Shown here in pieces: positions 43,980-55,839 of a DNA stretch of 64,000 nt. A program made the translations under genes and the position numbers. Below the pieces are notes generated by a model. It searched no databases and was not told the origin of the DNA. It was given only the letters and a program-made list of their open reading frames with translations. Within the stretch, counting starts at the first letter, position 1. The number at the start of each line of letters is the position of its first letter. Origin of the DNA: Neoscytalidium dimidiatum (taxonomy: Eukaryota > Ascomycota > Dothideomycetes > Botryosphaeriales > Botryosphaeriaceae); NCBI GenBank assembly GCA_037367355.1, contig CM074701.1:1426001-1490000 (forward strand), given 5' to 3'.

Positions 43980-46900
43980 ATGGTCTCGGGCATGGTGAGC
44001 AGACAGACGACGTTCCCAATGCAAGGCAAGGTCAGTCAACTCGAATACGCCAATCTTCATTTTACGCACTTGCTCATCATATCTGCTGCAGGCCATGCCT
44101 TCCCGTCTCGCAGAGTTCGGTGCCGTCAGGTCACCCGAAGACGAGCGTGCTCCAGGAGCCTCTTCGTTGCCCCAGAACAGCTACACAAACGGTGCCAACG
44201 GCTGGAGAGGCGGCAACATCTGGGGCAACGGTGCCCTAAGTACGGGCTTTGCCTCGCGAGAACGTGCGGATTCTTCGGTGATTTGTGCTGTATCCCGTGC
44301 TAATGTGGGCATAGAAAATGGCTCTTTCAGGGCCTCGCTACCAGAGGAGATCGAGGGTAAGACTGGATCCGGCTCCCTCGTGGCCTCGTCAGAATCCGAC
44401 CATTGGGGCCCCCGTCGCACTACTCCTTGGAACACCACCGACCCCAGCGCTCAGCCTATATCATCGCAAAGAAGGGCATCCAGTGTCTCTCCAGTCAGCC
44501 AGGTCCAAGCTTCCCAGGCATACGTGGACTCTGCGCAGCCACGAGCATACCCGATTTCTCGCGCGTCCATCGCAGGACAGGGGCTTGGCAGTAAGGCTGT
44601 GAATATGCCTGCAAATCTTGTTGGCCGCCGCGCTACGGAGGATGGTTACGGTGTTGACTTCGCAAGGCTGATGGAACTAGAGCAGCGTCAACGCTCAACA
44701 GATTTGAGATGGACCGACGCACCCCATCTGCACTCACCCAGCGAGGATCGCCGCAGCGTCGCGAATTCAGAATACTTCTCTAGTTCTAGCGCTACCCAGT
44801 CTCGCAGCGGCAGCCTGCCACCTTCCCGTCACGGTTCCGATCCGGTGCAGTATCCTCAACCTGGAGATGCGTTCAACCGTTTCTCCGGCAGTCGTGGACA
44901 CACGACATCCTTGTCGCAGACCAATGGCCGCTTCAATGAGCGGACCGACTCTGTAGCGAGCGATGTCATGTCCACGTTCGCGCGAATGAGTATTGACAGC
45001 AAAGCACCTGATCAACCCATGTCGCTGCACAAGCCTTCTTTCAGCACTCCGAGTGGTGCCGGCCAATTCGGTCATTCTTCCTCCTTTTCTCGCGCCACAA
45101 TTGGTGATATACCTCAGAGTATTCTCACTTCAGATGAAATAGGTGCCGGATCTTTTACGCCTGATGGCTATCCTTCTCAGTATGACCAAGCTCTTCCGTA
45201 CAGGAACTATCAGCTCGGCAATCGAGGGACAATAACGCCAAATGGCGACTTTCGTCCGAACTACTACTCGACAGGGGGCACTCCCCCGGTTTTCGATCAT
45301 CTCTACCCATCGCGCAGCGTACAAAATGGTCGGCAACAGCACGACGGCCACCCTGCACTTCTCGAGAGGAAGCTCAGAGGTGTGCAACAGGAACAACAAG
45401 CATTCATGCATCCAGGATACCAGCAGATGCTTGCTGCACAGTATGGACGACCGTTCGACGCGTACAGCTTTCCAATGCACATGGGGGGCATTGCACCGGG
45501 AATCCCTATGCATATTCCGACGATGCCCGGTATGATCCAGCAACTTGAGCCACCAAAGGGCTCACGGCAGGAAGAGAGCGGCACTGGTCTCAGAAGTGCC
45601 ATGCTGGACGAGTTCAAGCACAATAGCAGGAGCAAACGCTACGAACTTAAGGTAAGGTTGGAGCCCACTCAGCACTGTCGTAACTAATTGTGTTAGGATA
45701 TCTATGACTACATCTGCGAGTTCAGTGGCGATCAGCACGGCTCCCGTTTCATCCAACAGAAGTTGGAGACAGCCAACAGTGACGAGAAAGAGCGGGTGTT
45801 CAAGGAGATCCAACCCAACGCTATGCAGCTGATGACGGACGTCTTTGGCAACTACGTGATCCAGAAGTTCTTCGAGCACGGCGACCAGAGTCAAAAGAGG
45901 ATACTAGCTAGCAAAATGAAGGGCCATGTCCTTAGTCTGTCGCTGCAGATGTATGGGTGTCGAGTGGTGCAGAAGGTACGTGGACTAGGTTGTATCCGCT
46001 AACAAGAGCTAACGAGCCACAGGCTCTGGAGCACGTTCTCGTCGACCAGCAAGCAGAGATGGTGAAGGAATTAGAGAACAATGTATTGCGATGTGTGAAG
46101 GACCAAAACGGCAACCATGTCATCCAAAAGGCTATCGAGCGCGTTCCTGCCCAGCACATCCAATTCATCATCGATGCGTTCATCGGACATGTTTCGTCAT
46201 TGTCTGTCCATGGTTATGGATGCCGAGTCATCCAACGCATGCTGGAACATTGCGAGGAACCGGCTCGCCGCGCTATCCTTTCCGAGCTTCACGCCTGTGC
46301 GCCGACCCTCATTCCCGATCAGTACGGGAACTACGTCACGCAGCATATCATCGAACACGGCGCTCCAGATGATCGAGCTGCTATCATTAACATTGTCAAG
46401 AACCAATTGCTTGCTTTTGCCAAGCATAAGTTCGCCAGCAATGTGGTTGAGAAATGCCTTGTGTTTGGTAACGACGACGAGCGCCGGGAGATCATGATGA
46501 AAATTTGCGAGAAGACGGAGCGAGGTGAGAGCACGCTCGTGATGCTCATAAAAGATGGCTACGGCAATTATGTCATCCGTAGGTTTGCCACCTTCTCTGG
46601 CTGAACGAAGACGGCTGACTAGGAACAGAAAAACTTCTCGACACGCTTAACGCGGCTGACTACATGACGTTTCTTGAGCACTTGCAGCCTGAGATGGCCA
46701 AGGCCAAGAAGACCATCTCCGGGAAACAAGTCCAAGCTGTAGGCGTTTCTGCTGATGACCAGCGTAAGCTTGCTAACCAGATCGAAAAGGTCGAGAAGAA
46801 GATGCACAGGTTCGACAAGTACGAGCTTGTGCCGGACTCGGTTCAGCGCAATAGCGCGAGTCCGACTTCTCTCAACACGCAGCCCTCGGTGCCGGAGACT

Positions 46901-46999
46901 CCTAAGTCGACGACAACGGATGAGAAGAGCACACAGCCAAGCTCGCCGAACACTGGCGGAACGAGCTCGCCTTCGGTAGCTCGGGCAAGCAAGGCATGA
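43980..46999 (+). CDS. Pumilio-family (PUF) RNA-binding protein
   Basis: PUF proteins bind UGUA-type elements in 3' untranslated regions and repress translation or promote decay. The exons are 43980-44030, 44092-45651, 45697-45975, 46023-46578 and 46629-46999 (introns 61, 45, 47 and 50 nt), giving 938 residues. A further 75-nt intron at 44240-44314 (GTACGG, GTGCTAATG branch, ATAG) is likely. It would turn ALSTGF... into ALKNGSF, shorten the protein to 913 residues and keep frame. The N-terminal 500 residues are Ser/Gln/Pro-rich and disordered. The Pumilio repeats start at about 538: [90 protein letters not shown] and YGNYVIQKLLD. The eight helix-2 codes (SRxxQ, NYxxQ, CRxxQ, NHxxQ, CRxxQ, NYxxQ, SNxxE, NYxxQ) match the classic Puf3/Pumilio set. 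The tail is acidic and Ser/Thr-rich. Confidence 0.93.
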
Positions 47000-48435
47000 G
47001 CTCCTGAATGACAACGCTCGTTACATAATAAGCCGTGGGATGAAGGATGATTCGGCGTCGGCGTTCGAAGATATAAACCCTGTTTCATATACTACCGCTA
47101 CGAACCTTCGTTACGGCGTTTGATGGATGGAGTTTCATGGCAAAGAGAAAGGGCGCAGCAAGCACGCGCCATGCCTTTACGCTTCACCCATGTCTTTCAC
47201 TAAGGATACCCGGTACCCAGGGGTTCGGTGATTTCGGCCTGATTGTTACTGAAGAGTTTTCTTTATTCCTTCTTCTTCGCTTCCAGCATGTGTACTATTT
47301 TTCGAGTATGTTCACTTATTATTTTCTTTTCCCTTGCCTGTTTCTCTTATGAGCGCTTTGCTGAGGTGGACGAGAGAAGGCGAAGGATTGCCCGAGCTGA
47401 CAAAAAAAAAAGACAAGGATGAAGGACGCGCACAAAAATGCTGGCTATGGAAAACTTTTTTGTCAAAGCGCTAATGGGTTTGCTTTTCTTTGGGGAGTTT
47501 TTGGGTTCTGCAAAGGAGTACATGGGAAACCAGAGTAAGGGACACACGCGTTTTCGGATATGAGGGTAACGGCGGTAGAGACGGTGCTTTCGGCACGAAC
47601 AAACTTCTTGCGCTTGGTCTCGCTTCGGGAGAACAGGGCAGAGGATCAACAAAGCATCAGATGTCTGGCGTGTAGTTGCTTGATGTTTTATTTCGACGCG
47701 CTCTCTTGATCCCCTTTGAGTGGCGCCTCTGGCAGGCATAGAGGTGGCGCATTAGTAGTAGGATAGTTGCCAGGATAGAAACACGGACTGCGTGCCTTGG
47801 CCTCGGAGATACTGCTTGACGAGAAAAGGAATGAAGGTGCATGAATGTCGACGGTGGTATTATAGGTGTTCTATTGTCCACCGGCAGCGAGGCCCATGCG
47901 GTAAACATGGCGGCCCCTTAACACGTGCGGATTTGGCAGCGTCTGCGGCGGAAGCTGGCGCTGGCAGCAGCGGCGGTAGCGGCTCCTCTGGTATGCTGGC
48001 CACCCAGCTGCCGAGAGCTCATCAGTCACACGGTGGCCCACTGCGCCCCGCTCCTAGATCTATCTTGTACAAAATGTACGTGGTACTGCGTACACGCGCA
48101 CACGTACAATACTCCGAAACCGGACCGAAGCGCAGCCCACAGCGGCGCTAGAGCTAGCCCCCGGCCCTGTCCTGCCCTGCTGCATGCCTGCATGCCCGCA
48201 TGCCACTTCGCTCCCGCTCGTCGCCAATCTACGCGCCTTTCTTTTTTTTCGCCAATTGCATCGCAACCACCAAGCTCCGTCTCCCTTTCTCCTCAAGCCT
48301 TTACCCAGCGCACGTTCATCACCTCGGGCCGCACACACCCGCCAGAGTAACTGGAGCCTTGCCCCGGCGCATTGCCCGCCTGGCAACCCATCCCACAAAC
48401 CTAGCCGGCCTGGAAACGCCTCTGCTAGTCGAACA
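47000..48435. other. Intergenic, 1.44 kb
   Basis: This holds the probable long 3' region of the Pumilio gene (T-rich at 47,250-47,350, A10 near 47,402) and the leader of the MCUR1-like gene. No gene or element is recognised. Confidence 0.5.
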
Positions 48436-49935
48436 ATGTCGACGCCGCGCTTGACCTTCCTTTATCCGCGCTTCATACGCCCCTTCCTCATTTCCGAGGC
48501 AGGCGCATCCTCCTCGTGCTCCTCCGCCGGGGTGAAACGCAGATCGACGAGACAGGGGCAGTCACCATGCCGGAGCCCGACGATTCGAGGAGGAGCGGCG
48601 AGAGCTTTCGGCACCAGTGTGCGCAGTGACCTGCCGCCCGGTCCGATGCAGAGGTACGGCACAGCGAACGAGCCCGTCCCTTCGCCGCCTACCTCGTCGA
48701 GCGGCGTTGCTGGTGGAAGCGGCGGCGGGGATAGTGTGAAAGCAAAGAGGCCGGAGAGTTCCACAAGGCCGGCAAGCGGAAAGACGGATGCGCCGAAAAG
48801 CCCAGCTGCTGCGAAGCACGGCGCATTGCCTGCAGATGCGTCGGGGACATCGTCGGAGCAGCCGCAACACCAAGGTCCAGTGCAGGACGCCAACGCTCCG
48901 CCCAAGGCCGCTTCGCCAACCATCTTTGAGACGACCTCCCAGGGCCAGGCGCCCACTACCCCTCCAAAAACTACGCCCACCACCGCCGGCAATGAGACTG
49001 TGACTGAATCGAACCCGCTGGAAGCGGTCCTACGGATGCCCCCGCCGTCGTCGCGCCCAGTCCATCTAACGACCCCACGTTACGTACATCATTTCGACAC
49101 ATGGTCGCTGGTTAAGCAGCTTGCGGCGTCGGGCTTCACCGAGGACCAAAGCATCACGCTGATGAAGGCGATCCGCGCCCAGCTGAACGACAACATTGAG
49201 CTTGCGCGCGCCGGACTAGTTGGCAAATCCGATGTCGAGAATGAGACGTATTTGTTCCGCGCTGCGTGCTCAGAGCTGCGAACGGAAGTGGGTAACAACA
49301 GGAAGGCAGAAAATGAGAGGATGAGTACACAGAGAAACCAGTTACAGCACGAGGTGGATATTCTAGGGCAGCGCTTGGGCCAGGATACCGGCCACCTGAG
49401 AGAAGAGGTCAAAGGCATGTTTGATGACAGGAAAATGGCAGTGAGGATGGAGCAGAAGACGATGGAAAGCAAGGTTTGCTTTATCCTCCACGCGTGGTTT
49501 CTTTCTCGAGAACTGACAGATCTGCCCCAGATCCAAGAGCTCAACTATAAAATCACCGTTGCTCTCAACTCCGATGCCCGCTCAGAGGTCGAGGGACTTC
49601 GCTGGATCATCACTCGCCGTGCCGTCACAGCTCTTGTCGTTGTCGCTGTGGCCATTCTCGCCACCCTACGCTTTTCTACTTACATGATGCATACCCAGGC
49701 ACAGGAGAGAAAGAACATGACAAAGACTAGCAGTGTAACAGCTGCTGCAACGAAGCAGGATGAAGCCCAGGATAACAAAGCTACGACGAATGCAGCAAAT
49801 AGAGCTATGCCAGGAAACAATGGTACCGATGCAGGTGCGAGTGTTTGGCCGGAAAGCCCAGCCGTCAGAGCACTTGGGGAGGAGGGTGCGGGCGCCGGCG
49901 TCATGGTCAGCGAGGGAGGTGTGAGCCTAGGATGA
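48436..49935 (+). CDS. DUF1640/MCUR1-family mitochondrial inner-membrane coiled-coil protein
   Basis: The predicted protein has 480 residues and two exons (48436-49473, 49531-49935). The 57-nt intron joins MESK to IQELNYKITVAL. The N-terminus is basic and lacks acids for its first 19 residues (MSTPRLTFLYPRFIRP), as in a presequence, and a Pro/Ser/Thr-rich linker of about 200 residues follows. The family part starts at RYVHHFDTWSLVKQLAASG, then FTEDQSITLMKAIRAQL, a long coiled coil, LNSDARSEVEGLRW and a C-terminal membrane helix (AVTALVVVAVAILATL). This is the layout of yeast Fmp32 and animal MCUR1/CCDC90B, which sit in the inner membrane and have been tied to calcium-uniporter scaffolding and respiratory complex assembly. 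The intron has no in-frame stop. ATG 48436 was chosen over further upstream open frame because the targeting sequence starts there. Confidence 0.88.
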   Translation: MSTPRLTFLYPRFIRPFLISEAGASSSCSSAGVKRRSTRQGQSPCRSPTIRGGAARAFGTSVRSDLPPGPMQRYGTANEPVPSPPTSSSGVAGGSGGGDSVKAKRPESSTRPASGKTDAPKSPAAAKHGALPADASGTSSEQPQHQGPVQDANAPPKAASPTIFETTSQGQAPTTPPKTTPTTAGNETVTESNPLEAVLRMPPPSSRPVHLTTPRYVHHFDTWSLVKQLAASGFTEDQSITLMKAIRAQLNDNIELARAGLVGKSDVENETYLFRAACSELRTEVGNNRKAENERMSTQRNQLQHEVDILGQRLGQDTGHLREEVKGMFDDRKMAVRMEQKTMESKVCFILHAWFLSRELTDLPQIQELNYKITVALNSDARSEVEGLRWIITRRAVTALVVVAVAILATLRFSTYMMHTQAQERKNMTKTSSVTAAATKQDEAQDNKATTNAANRAMPGNNGTDAGASVWPESPAVRALGEEGAGAGVMVSEGGVSLG

Positions 49936-51216
49936 ATGGATTGTAAGAGTTAGGCATGTATGATCCACCGAGGCTGTAAGTGCGGTTCCTTAGCTTGTAG
50001 ATACGGCTTCAACAACGAATCATTCGCCGCGCTGTTGATATGAAATTATCTTCGGAGTCAAGATTTCGTCATGCAGGGACGGCAGCAAGACGGGCAGACG
50101 GTTCTGGCGGGGACGTGGAGACAGGCGACAGCCTGCAGACATCATGGATGAAGAAAGTGAATAGCGGATAAGTGGAATACTCGGTCTGTGATGACTTCGC
50201 CCTTGTAGGCGCGCAGCCCGATTCCATGCCCTATCGATCCACTTCTTCACCTTGCAGACAATCTGACCCTTGCCTATGCTAGTCAATGAGTTTGCGCTTG
50301 ACAAGAACTTGGCATGTCTTGGGTGTACGATGTCCACCTGGCGCTTATTGTCCTTTGAGCCGTTGGCGATGTTTCACAACATATCCTCTTCTGTTCTTCT
50401 TAATACCCACCCTCATGCGTTCATTTCCCAATGCCATGGGCACTGATTACGAGCATATTCAGGGGGTCTCGACCACAAGTCACACGAAGAATTATCGTTC
50501 ATTCCAAACGAACCACCACATCCAATGCTCTGACCCTTACGCATAATTACACTGCGCATCGCATTCGGCAAGAATCCCGCGTCATCATCACCTCATTCTC
50601 TGCTCTGCTCTCATCTTTCTCCTGTCTCCCTCCCGCCATCTGGACCTAACCTTAGTCTCCGCGTTCCGTTTGCTCATTCGTGCAACTCTTTGCCGCCGAT
50701 CCCGCGTGAATTAAAATGACCACGCTTCTTCTCCCCATATTGTGTTGCAGTACCACCTGGTATGAATTCAGAGTAGGAGTAGAAAATCAGAGGTGTCACA
50801 CATGTGCAGAGTCATCAAAGATAGTTGAAGAAAACTTGTGAGGAAAAGGATCAAAGGGCACTAAAATGTAACAGAACTTAGGTCTTCGTGACCCGAATCA
50901 AGTGATGTATTTTTCAATTCATGTCCGCAAAGTGAATTCGACGCATGCATATACTTTGGCGGTACATTATGAGAGCCAAATTAAAGAGCCAACTAGCAAA
51001 CTCAGCGCACATGGAGCCGAAAACGCAATATGGGCAAAAAATTGCCATGGCTCTTTGCGTCAGGAGGCTTGGTTCAAAAGTATTGCTACGGGTAGCCCAG
51101 TACGAATGGGGGTGAGTCGACCTCCTATCCCCCGTTATGAATAGGCATCATCTTCAACTTTGTATGCTCCCAGTTGCTTGCTGCCGTAATACTTCCAAAG
51201 CCAGACTCTTACGGAA
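49936..51216. other. Intergenic between convergent genes, 1.28 kb
   Basis: No frame or element is recognised. Composition is ordinary, slightly AT-richer near 50,700-51,000. Confidence 0.5.
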
Positions 51217-53103
51217 TCATAACTTAGCTTTGTCTGTTCCTCCTCGCATGAACATGAAGTGCTCAAAGTAGGCCTCCAAATCCTTCACTGCATCTCCACA
51301 TAATGTTAAAATCGTGCCAACCCACCCATCTGGCCTAAGCACATACACTGCTCCCGTATCTAGTCCTACACCGTATCTCTTATGCGCTACCTGGTCTGTG
51401 GTGTCGAACAGAATCCTTCCACCGTCGCCACCCCCGTGATAGTCGCCGCCGGGAGCAGCTCTTCCGCCCAGCAATTCATAGACAGAGGGACCTGCCAGGG
51501 CCGAGATGGTGATATACCGAACCGGAAAGTCGGCCTTGTGGCAACTTGTTAGTGTGGAAGTTTCGAGGGCATTGCAGAACGAATGCAGCGCGGCCACTGT
51601 GACGCTAGGGTCTCCGGCGAAGATAACGACGTGAAATTGAGCGTAGTTGGGTGTTTCTCGGTACAAACGAGTCGGCTCGAGGGTGCCAGGCCTGCGGAGA
51701 AGGACGTCCGGGGCACGATGACCAGGAGCGATCAAGGTGGTCGAGCAGGAGGATGGAGAAGTAGAGGAGGGAAAGCGCACATTCAGAACTGTGTCTGTCT
51801 CATAAGAAATGCCTAGCCCTGAACTGAACGTCGCAGCCTCAGCCATGACTTGGCCGAGCACGACGTTTGGGTCAGCGGTCGGGTCTCCAGTCCAGTCTTC
51901 CGGGAGTTGCATGGTCATGAGGCGGGCGATTGCTTTGTCATACGCGATGAGCTTCTGTACATTTGGACGGCGTTCCTGCTCGTAGGTTTGTAGTAGGTTT
52001 GGCATGGCGAGGCCTCTTAGGACAAGGGATAGCTTCCAGCCCAGATTGACGGCGTCATGAATGCCGGTATTCATACCCTGAGCGGCGCCAGAACTGTGCG
52101 TGTGACAGCTATCTCCGGCCAGGAAAACGCAGTCATTGACGAAAAAGTGGCGGGCTACGCGCTGTCCAACGACATAGATGGTCCACCAGTCCACACGCTC
52201 GAACTGGAGGTCAAAGGGCTTGACCGCAGCGATAGCTTCCTCAACTGCTGCTGCCTCGTCGAAAGTGGAGTAGGCCTTTTGGCGCTCTGGGGTGAAAGCG
52301 AATCCAATACGTGTAGCACCGTGGTCCAACGCAGCCCAGAGGACATTCCCGTGGGTTGGAGATTCAATAGCGCAATACGAGCGCGGTTTGGGTAGGTTTG
52401 TCTTGATCAACCCATCAATGCGGACCCATTTGTCTTCCGAGGAGCTTCCATCGAACGGGATTCCCAGAGCTCGCCGTACGGTCGACCTGCCGCCGTCCGT
52501 TCCGATGAGGTATTTACACTTCACGGTGAATGTGTGCCCACTAACGCCATCTTTCAATAGTGCAGAAATGCGATATCCACCGATCGCCACTGCCTCGTCG
52601 ATGTTCATGCTTATCAGCTCAGTGGGTGCTTCCAGCGCGACTCCTAGGCGCTGTAAGGCTGAACGAAAGATATGCTCTTGATATTTCTGGCGTAACACGA
52701 GCGAAAAGTCCCATGCCGTGTCCTTCATCTGCTCCATGAAGGCCCAACCACGGCCCTGCACTTCGGTTCCGTGGGCGTCATAAGACGCTGTTTCCCGACA
52801 CGCAAAACACTGCTGGGCTAAAGCATCTGTAAGGCTAAGTTGGTTAAGTATCTCGGCCGTGCGCGGGAAGAGCGTGATTGCTCGGCCGTACTCATCTTGG
52901 GCGGATTTCGGGTCCTTTTCGACGATCCTGATACAGTCTTTTGGTGAAGGAAGCGTGCGGGCGAGCTGATAGGCGGTTATGAGGCCTCATGAGGTGGTCA
53001 GATGGAAGTTGAAATGCAACAGAGAGGGTAGAAGAATACCTACAGGACCGCCTCCAACAATTAGGACATCGACATGCTGGATGCTGGCATTGGAATCGCC
53101 CAT
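51217..53103 (-). CDS. FAD-dependent aromatic hydroxylase, phenol 2-monooxygenase type
   Basis: Enzymes of this type hydroxylate phenols or related aromatics using NADPH and oxygen. The predicted protein has 610 residues and two exons (53040-53103, 51217-52985). The 54-nt intron (GTATTC...ATGAG) lies within the FAD motif and splicing restores LIVGGGPVGLITAYQLAR. Further landmarks are GTDGGRSTVRRALG (the DG motif) and VFLAGDSCHTHSSGAAQG followed by NTGIHDAVNLGWKL (the GD motif that binds the FAD ribityl chain). The last 170 residues resemble the thioredoxin-like dimerisation domain of phenol hydroxylase (VLRPDGWVGTI). Substrate is unknown. The acyl-CoA dehydrogenase gene follows on the same strand 585 bases upstream. 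Confidence 0.9.
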
Positions 53104-53687
53104 TGTCATTCGTAAGAAACTGTGAGAGGAGGACCGGGTAAGGCGAGATCACAGTTTGGGAAAGAGGCGAATGCTGGGTCGTGAGGTTAAGAAATACGTG
53201 CGCGTTTTGCCGGTTCGGCGCGCCTCGCGATCAGCCGGTTTCGTGCGGGAGGGGCGTGCGAAGCGGTACAATCTATCTGTCGGGGGCGCCGATAATGCAC
53301 GAGGCAGGAGACTAGTCGACGCGGCATGGATCTTATCAAGGGATATTACAAAGGTGGGGCATGTGAACGACTTCTCTTCGTCCGCACTCTCTGTTAATCG
53401 AAGTACCAGGATAGCGTAGTATCTCTGCAGGGGGGAGTTTACGGACGGCAAGGTACTAACAATGACCAGAGAGCCTGTAAAACTCCTCCTAGGCGGCAAA
53501 TTCAACCAGGATTAATGCTTCTGAGTGGAACTTTGCGGAGAGGATATGAGCAATGAATGGAAGCGCTTGAGCCCAAGCTTGTGGAATCGGGTTGGATTTC
53601 TGCACGTGTCTTGCACTTAATTTTGCACTAATATCGCTTCTCACAATACAGCGTACGTCTCGCTTGCCTGGTCGTCTGCCAGGCGAC
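53104..53687. other. Intergenic, 584 bases
   Basis: This is the promoter of the flavoprotein hydroxylase and the 3' end of the acyl-CoA dehydrogenase gene. Nothing else is recognised. Confidence 0.5.
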
Positions 53688-55058
53688 TCACAGCTTCACA
53701 TGTTTCTTCCCGCTGCTACCCAAGCCGAACAGATACAGAGCAACCTTTCTCATCTGGATCTCCTCGCTACCTTCGGTGATCCTATAGCGGCGATGGTGTC
53801 GCCAGATATGCTCGAAGGGCAAGTGTCGGCTGTAGCCCATGCCACCGTGTATCTGGATGGCCCGGTCGGCGGCATCGGTACACAGCCGGTTGGCGAAGTA
53901 GTTGCACATGGCGACCTTGTGGCTCAGCTTCGACTCGACCTCTGGGTGAGGCATCTGGTCCATCTCGGCGGCAGTGGCTCGGATCAGGAGTCTAAGCATT
54001 TCAGCCTGGGTTGCGAGCTCGACAAGCGGAAATTGGATGGCCTGGTTATCCGACAGGGGCTTGCCGAAGGGTTTGCGCGAGTTGGCATAGGCCACGGACT
54101 CATTGATGCAATAGACAGCGGCGCCCAGGGAAGATGCGGCTTGACGGATGCGGTTCTCATGCACGAAGGCTTGCGCAATGGACAGGCCATTGTCGACCGG
54201 ACCCAGCACAGCGGATTGAGGCACCCAGACATTGTCGAGAGAGACGGTTGCATGGTCGGTCGGCATGTTCAGCGTCCTGCAGAGCGTCAATAATGGCGAT
54301 CGCCAGGGGTACATGTTGATGCGGGAATACCATTCGTAGCTCTCAACTTTGATGCCATCAGTATTCCTCGGCACCACGAAACAAGTAATGCCGTTAGCGC
54401 TGCCATCCTTCCCTCCGGTGCGGGCAAAAATGAAGCAGTGGGTGGCACGGTGCATGCCGGTCTGCCACATCTTCCTGCCATCAATCCTCCAGCCATCCTT
54501 GCCACTCCTCGACTCGCGCACCGCTCTCGTGGCCATCCAGGTGGCATCGCTGCCATGCGCTGGCTCTGTCAAGCCAAACGTAATGCGCACCTCGCCTCTC
54601 AACCTCGCGCGCACGAGCTCGTCTTTCTGGGCGTCGGTGCCGAAATGATGAACCATGACGACGTCTGGAAAATTGCCGACAACGCTGTGCTCATTCTGCA
54701 GATCGTTGAACAGGCCCAGGCCCTTGGAAGCGAGATGCTCTCTGATGACAGCCATCCACAGATTGCTGCCGGCGGCGCCACCGTACTCGGCGGGAAGGGC
54801 AAAGCGCCAGAAGCCGGCGTGGTCAGCCAGGCGGGTTGCTTCCTGCAGAAGGGCTTCCCATTCCAGGCGCGGCAGGCCATGGCCGTCCCAATCGGTGCGG
54901 GCATGCTCGCGGCGGTGGTCGAAGAAGCGGACATTGTCGTCGCGGGCTTGCAGAGGCTGGATGGTGTTGGCGATGAAGGCGTCCAGGCGGGCGAGATAGG
55001 CCGTGAGGTCCGGGGGGAGAGCGGTGGTGAGGGTCGTCGAAGGCTTGGCATCAATCAT
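53688..55058 (-). CDS. Acyl-CoA dehydrogenase
   Basis: The flavoenzyme introduces the alpha-beta double bond in acyl-CoA. The predicted protein has 438 residues and two exons (54331-55058, 53688-54276). The 54-nt intron (GTATTC...CTGCAG) has no in-frame stop, but removing it gives VESYEWTLNMPTDHA, the expected family sequence. Landmarks are NEHSVVGNFPDVVM, FGLTEPAHGSDATWMATRA (FAD contact), HENRIRQAASSLGAA, QIHGGMGYSRHLPFEH and RHHRRYRITEGSEEIQMRK, where Glu in TEG is the catalytic base position. There is no mitochondrial presequence. The C-terminus KKHVKL is not a clean PTS1 (SKL type), although HVKL is loosely similar. This subtype resembles the ACAD10/11-like long-chain or branched-chain enzymes of fungi. 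ATG 55058 is the first ATG in frame. Confidence 0.92.
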   Translation of the reverse strand: MIDAKPSTTLTTALPPDLTAYLARLDAFIANTIQPLQARDDNVRFFDHRREHARTDWDGHGLPRLEWEALLQEATRLADHAGFWRFALPAEYGGAAGSNLWMAVIREHLASKGLGLFNDLQNEHSVVGNFPDVVMVHHFGTDAQKDELVRARLRGEVRITFGLTEPAHGSDATWMATRAVRESRSGKDGWRIDGRKMWQTGMHRATHCFIFARTGGKDGSANGITCFVVPRNTDGIKVESYEWYSRINMYPWRSPLLTLCRTLNMPTDHATVSLDNVWVPQSAVLGPVDNGLSIAQAFVHENRIRQAASSLGAAVYCINESVAYANSRKPFGKPLSDNQAIQFPLVELATQAEMLRLLIRATAAEMDQMPHPEVESKLSHKVAMCNYFANRLCTDAADRAIQIHGGMGYSRHLPFEHIWRHHRRYRITEGSEEIQMRKVALYLFGLGSSGKKHVKL

Positions 55059-55839
55059 GGCCGGAGGATTGAGGAGAGGCGGACTGGATGAAAGCAAGGT
55101 TCGAGTGAGGAATGAGACCGATTGGGGAGGCTACATGGCAGGCTATGTATAGAGAGCCATGTGGATGGTTGCGGAGGACTGCGGAGCCGCGACAGAGCAT
55201 GGCAGGAGGAAGTTGGAGTGGTGCGATGCTGAGCCCGAGGTAATCCGAGCTGCACAGTTAGGGAAGCAGGGGAAGGCTGGAGGGAGGAGGGGGGGAGAGA
55301 GAGAGAGTGGGAACTGACTGACGCACAGGCCGCTGTACAGTACATTGCGGGGTTGGTAGGGCTGAGGAAAAGAAGGCGCCCGTTAGACCAAAACACCCAG
55401 AGCTGCCATCCACCACCATCCACCGTCCACCCGTCCACCGTCCACAGTCCACAGTCCGCAATCCGCCTCGCCTTCTACCAACAATGGCGCAATCTTGCCG
55501 GCTCGTTCGGACCCGTGCGCTCTTAAATCCGCAGCCCGAAGCCTGCAGACGTCAGCCCGCGGCGCATCGCTCCGGCTAAATTGCCCTCACCAAAGCCCTG
55601 GACGCAGGCAGGCAGGCGAGCAACGTCCCGACATCCGGCTCCATTTCGCTGCCGATCTCCCCCGCTCTGCGGGGTCACACTAGGAAAACGCCACCACCAG
55701 ATCTGCCATCCAGGAACATTTCCGGCCCACGACTTTTTCAGATATGACATAAATCACCGCTGCGCCAATATGCTCTCTCTCTCTTTATTGTGCCCCAAAG
55801 ACTCAGCTATGCCCTGAGAAAGGGCTGGACTGGACTCCC
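55059..55839. promoter_or_regulatory. Divergent promoter region, acyl-CoA dehydrogenase / GH31
   Basis: This 781-base gap lies between diverging start codons. It contains a GA-rich tract (55284-55308) and a short degenerate tandem array of CCACCGTCCAC-like units at about 55411-55457. No frame is recognised. Confidence 0.5.
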
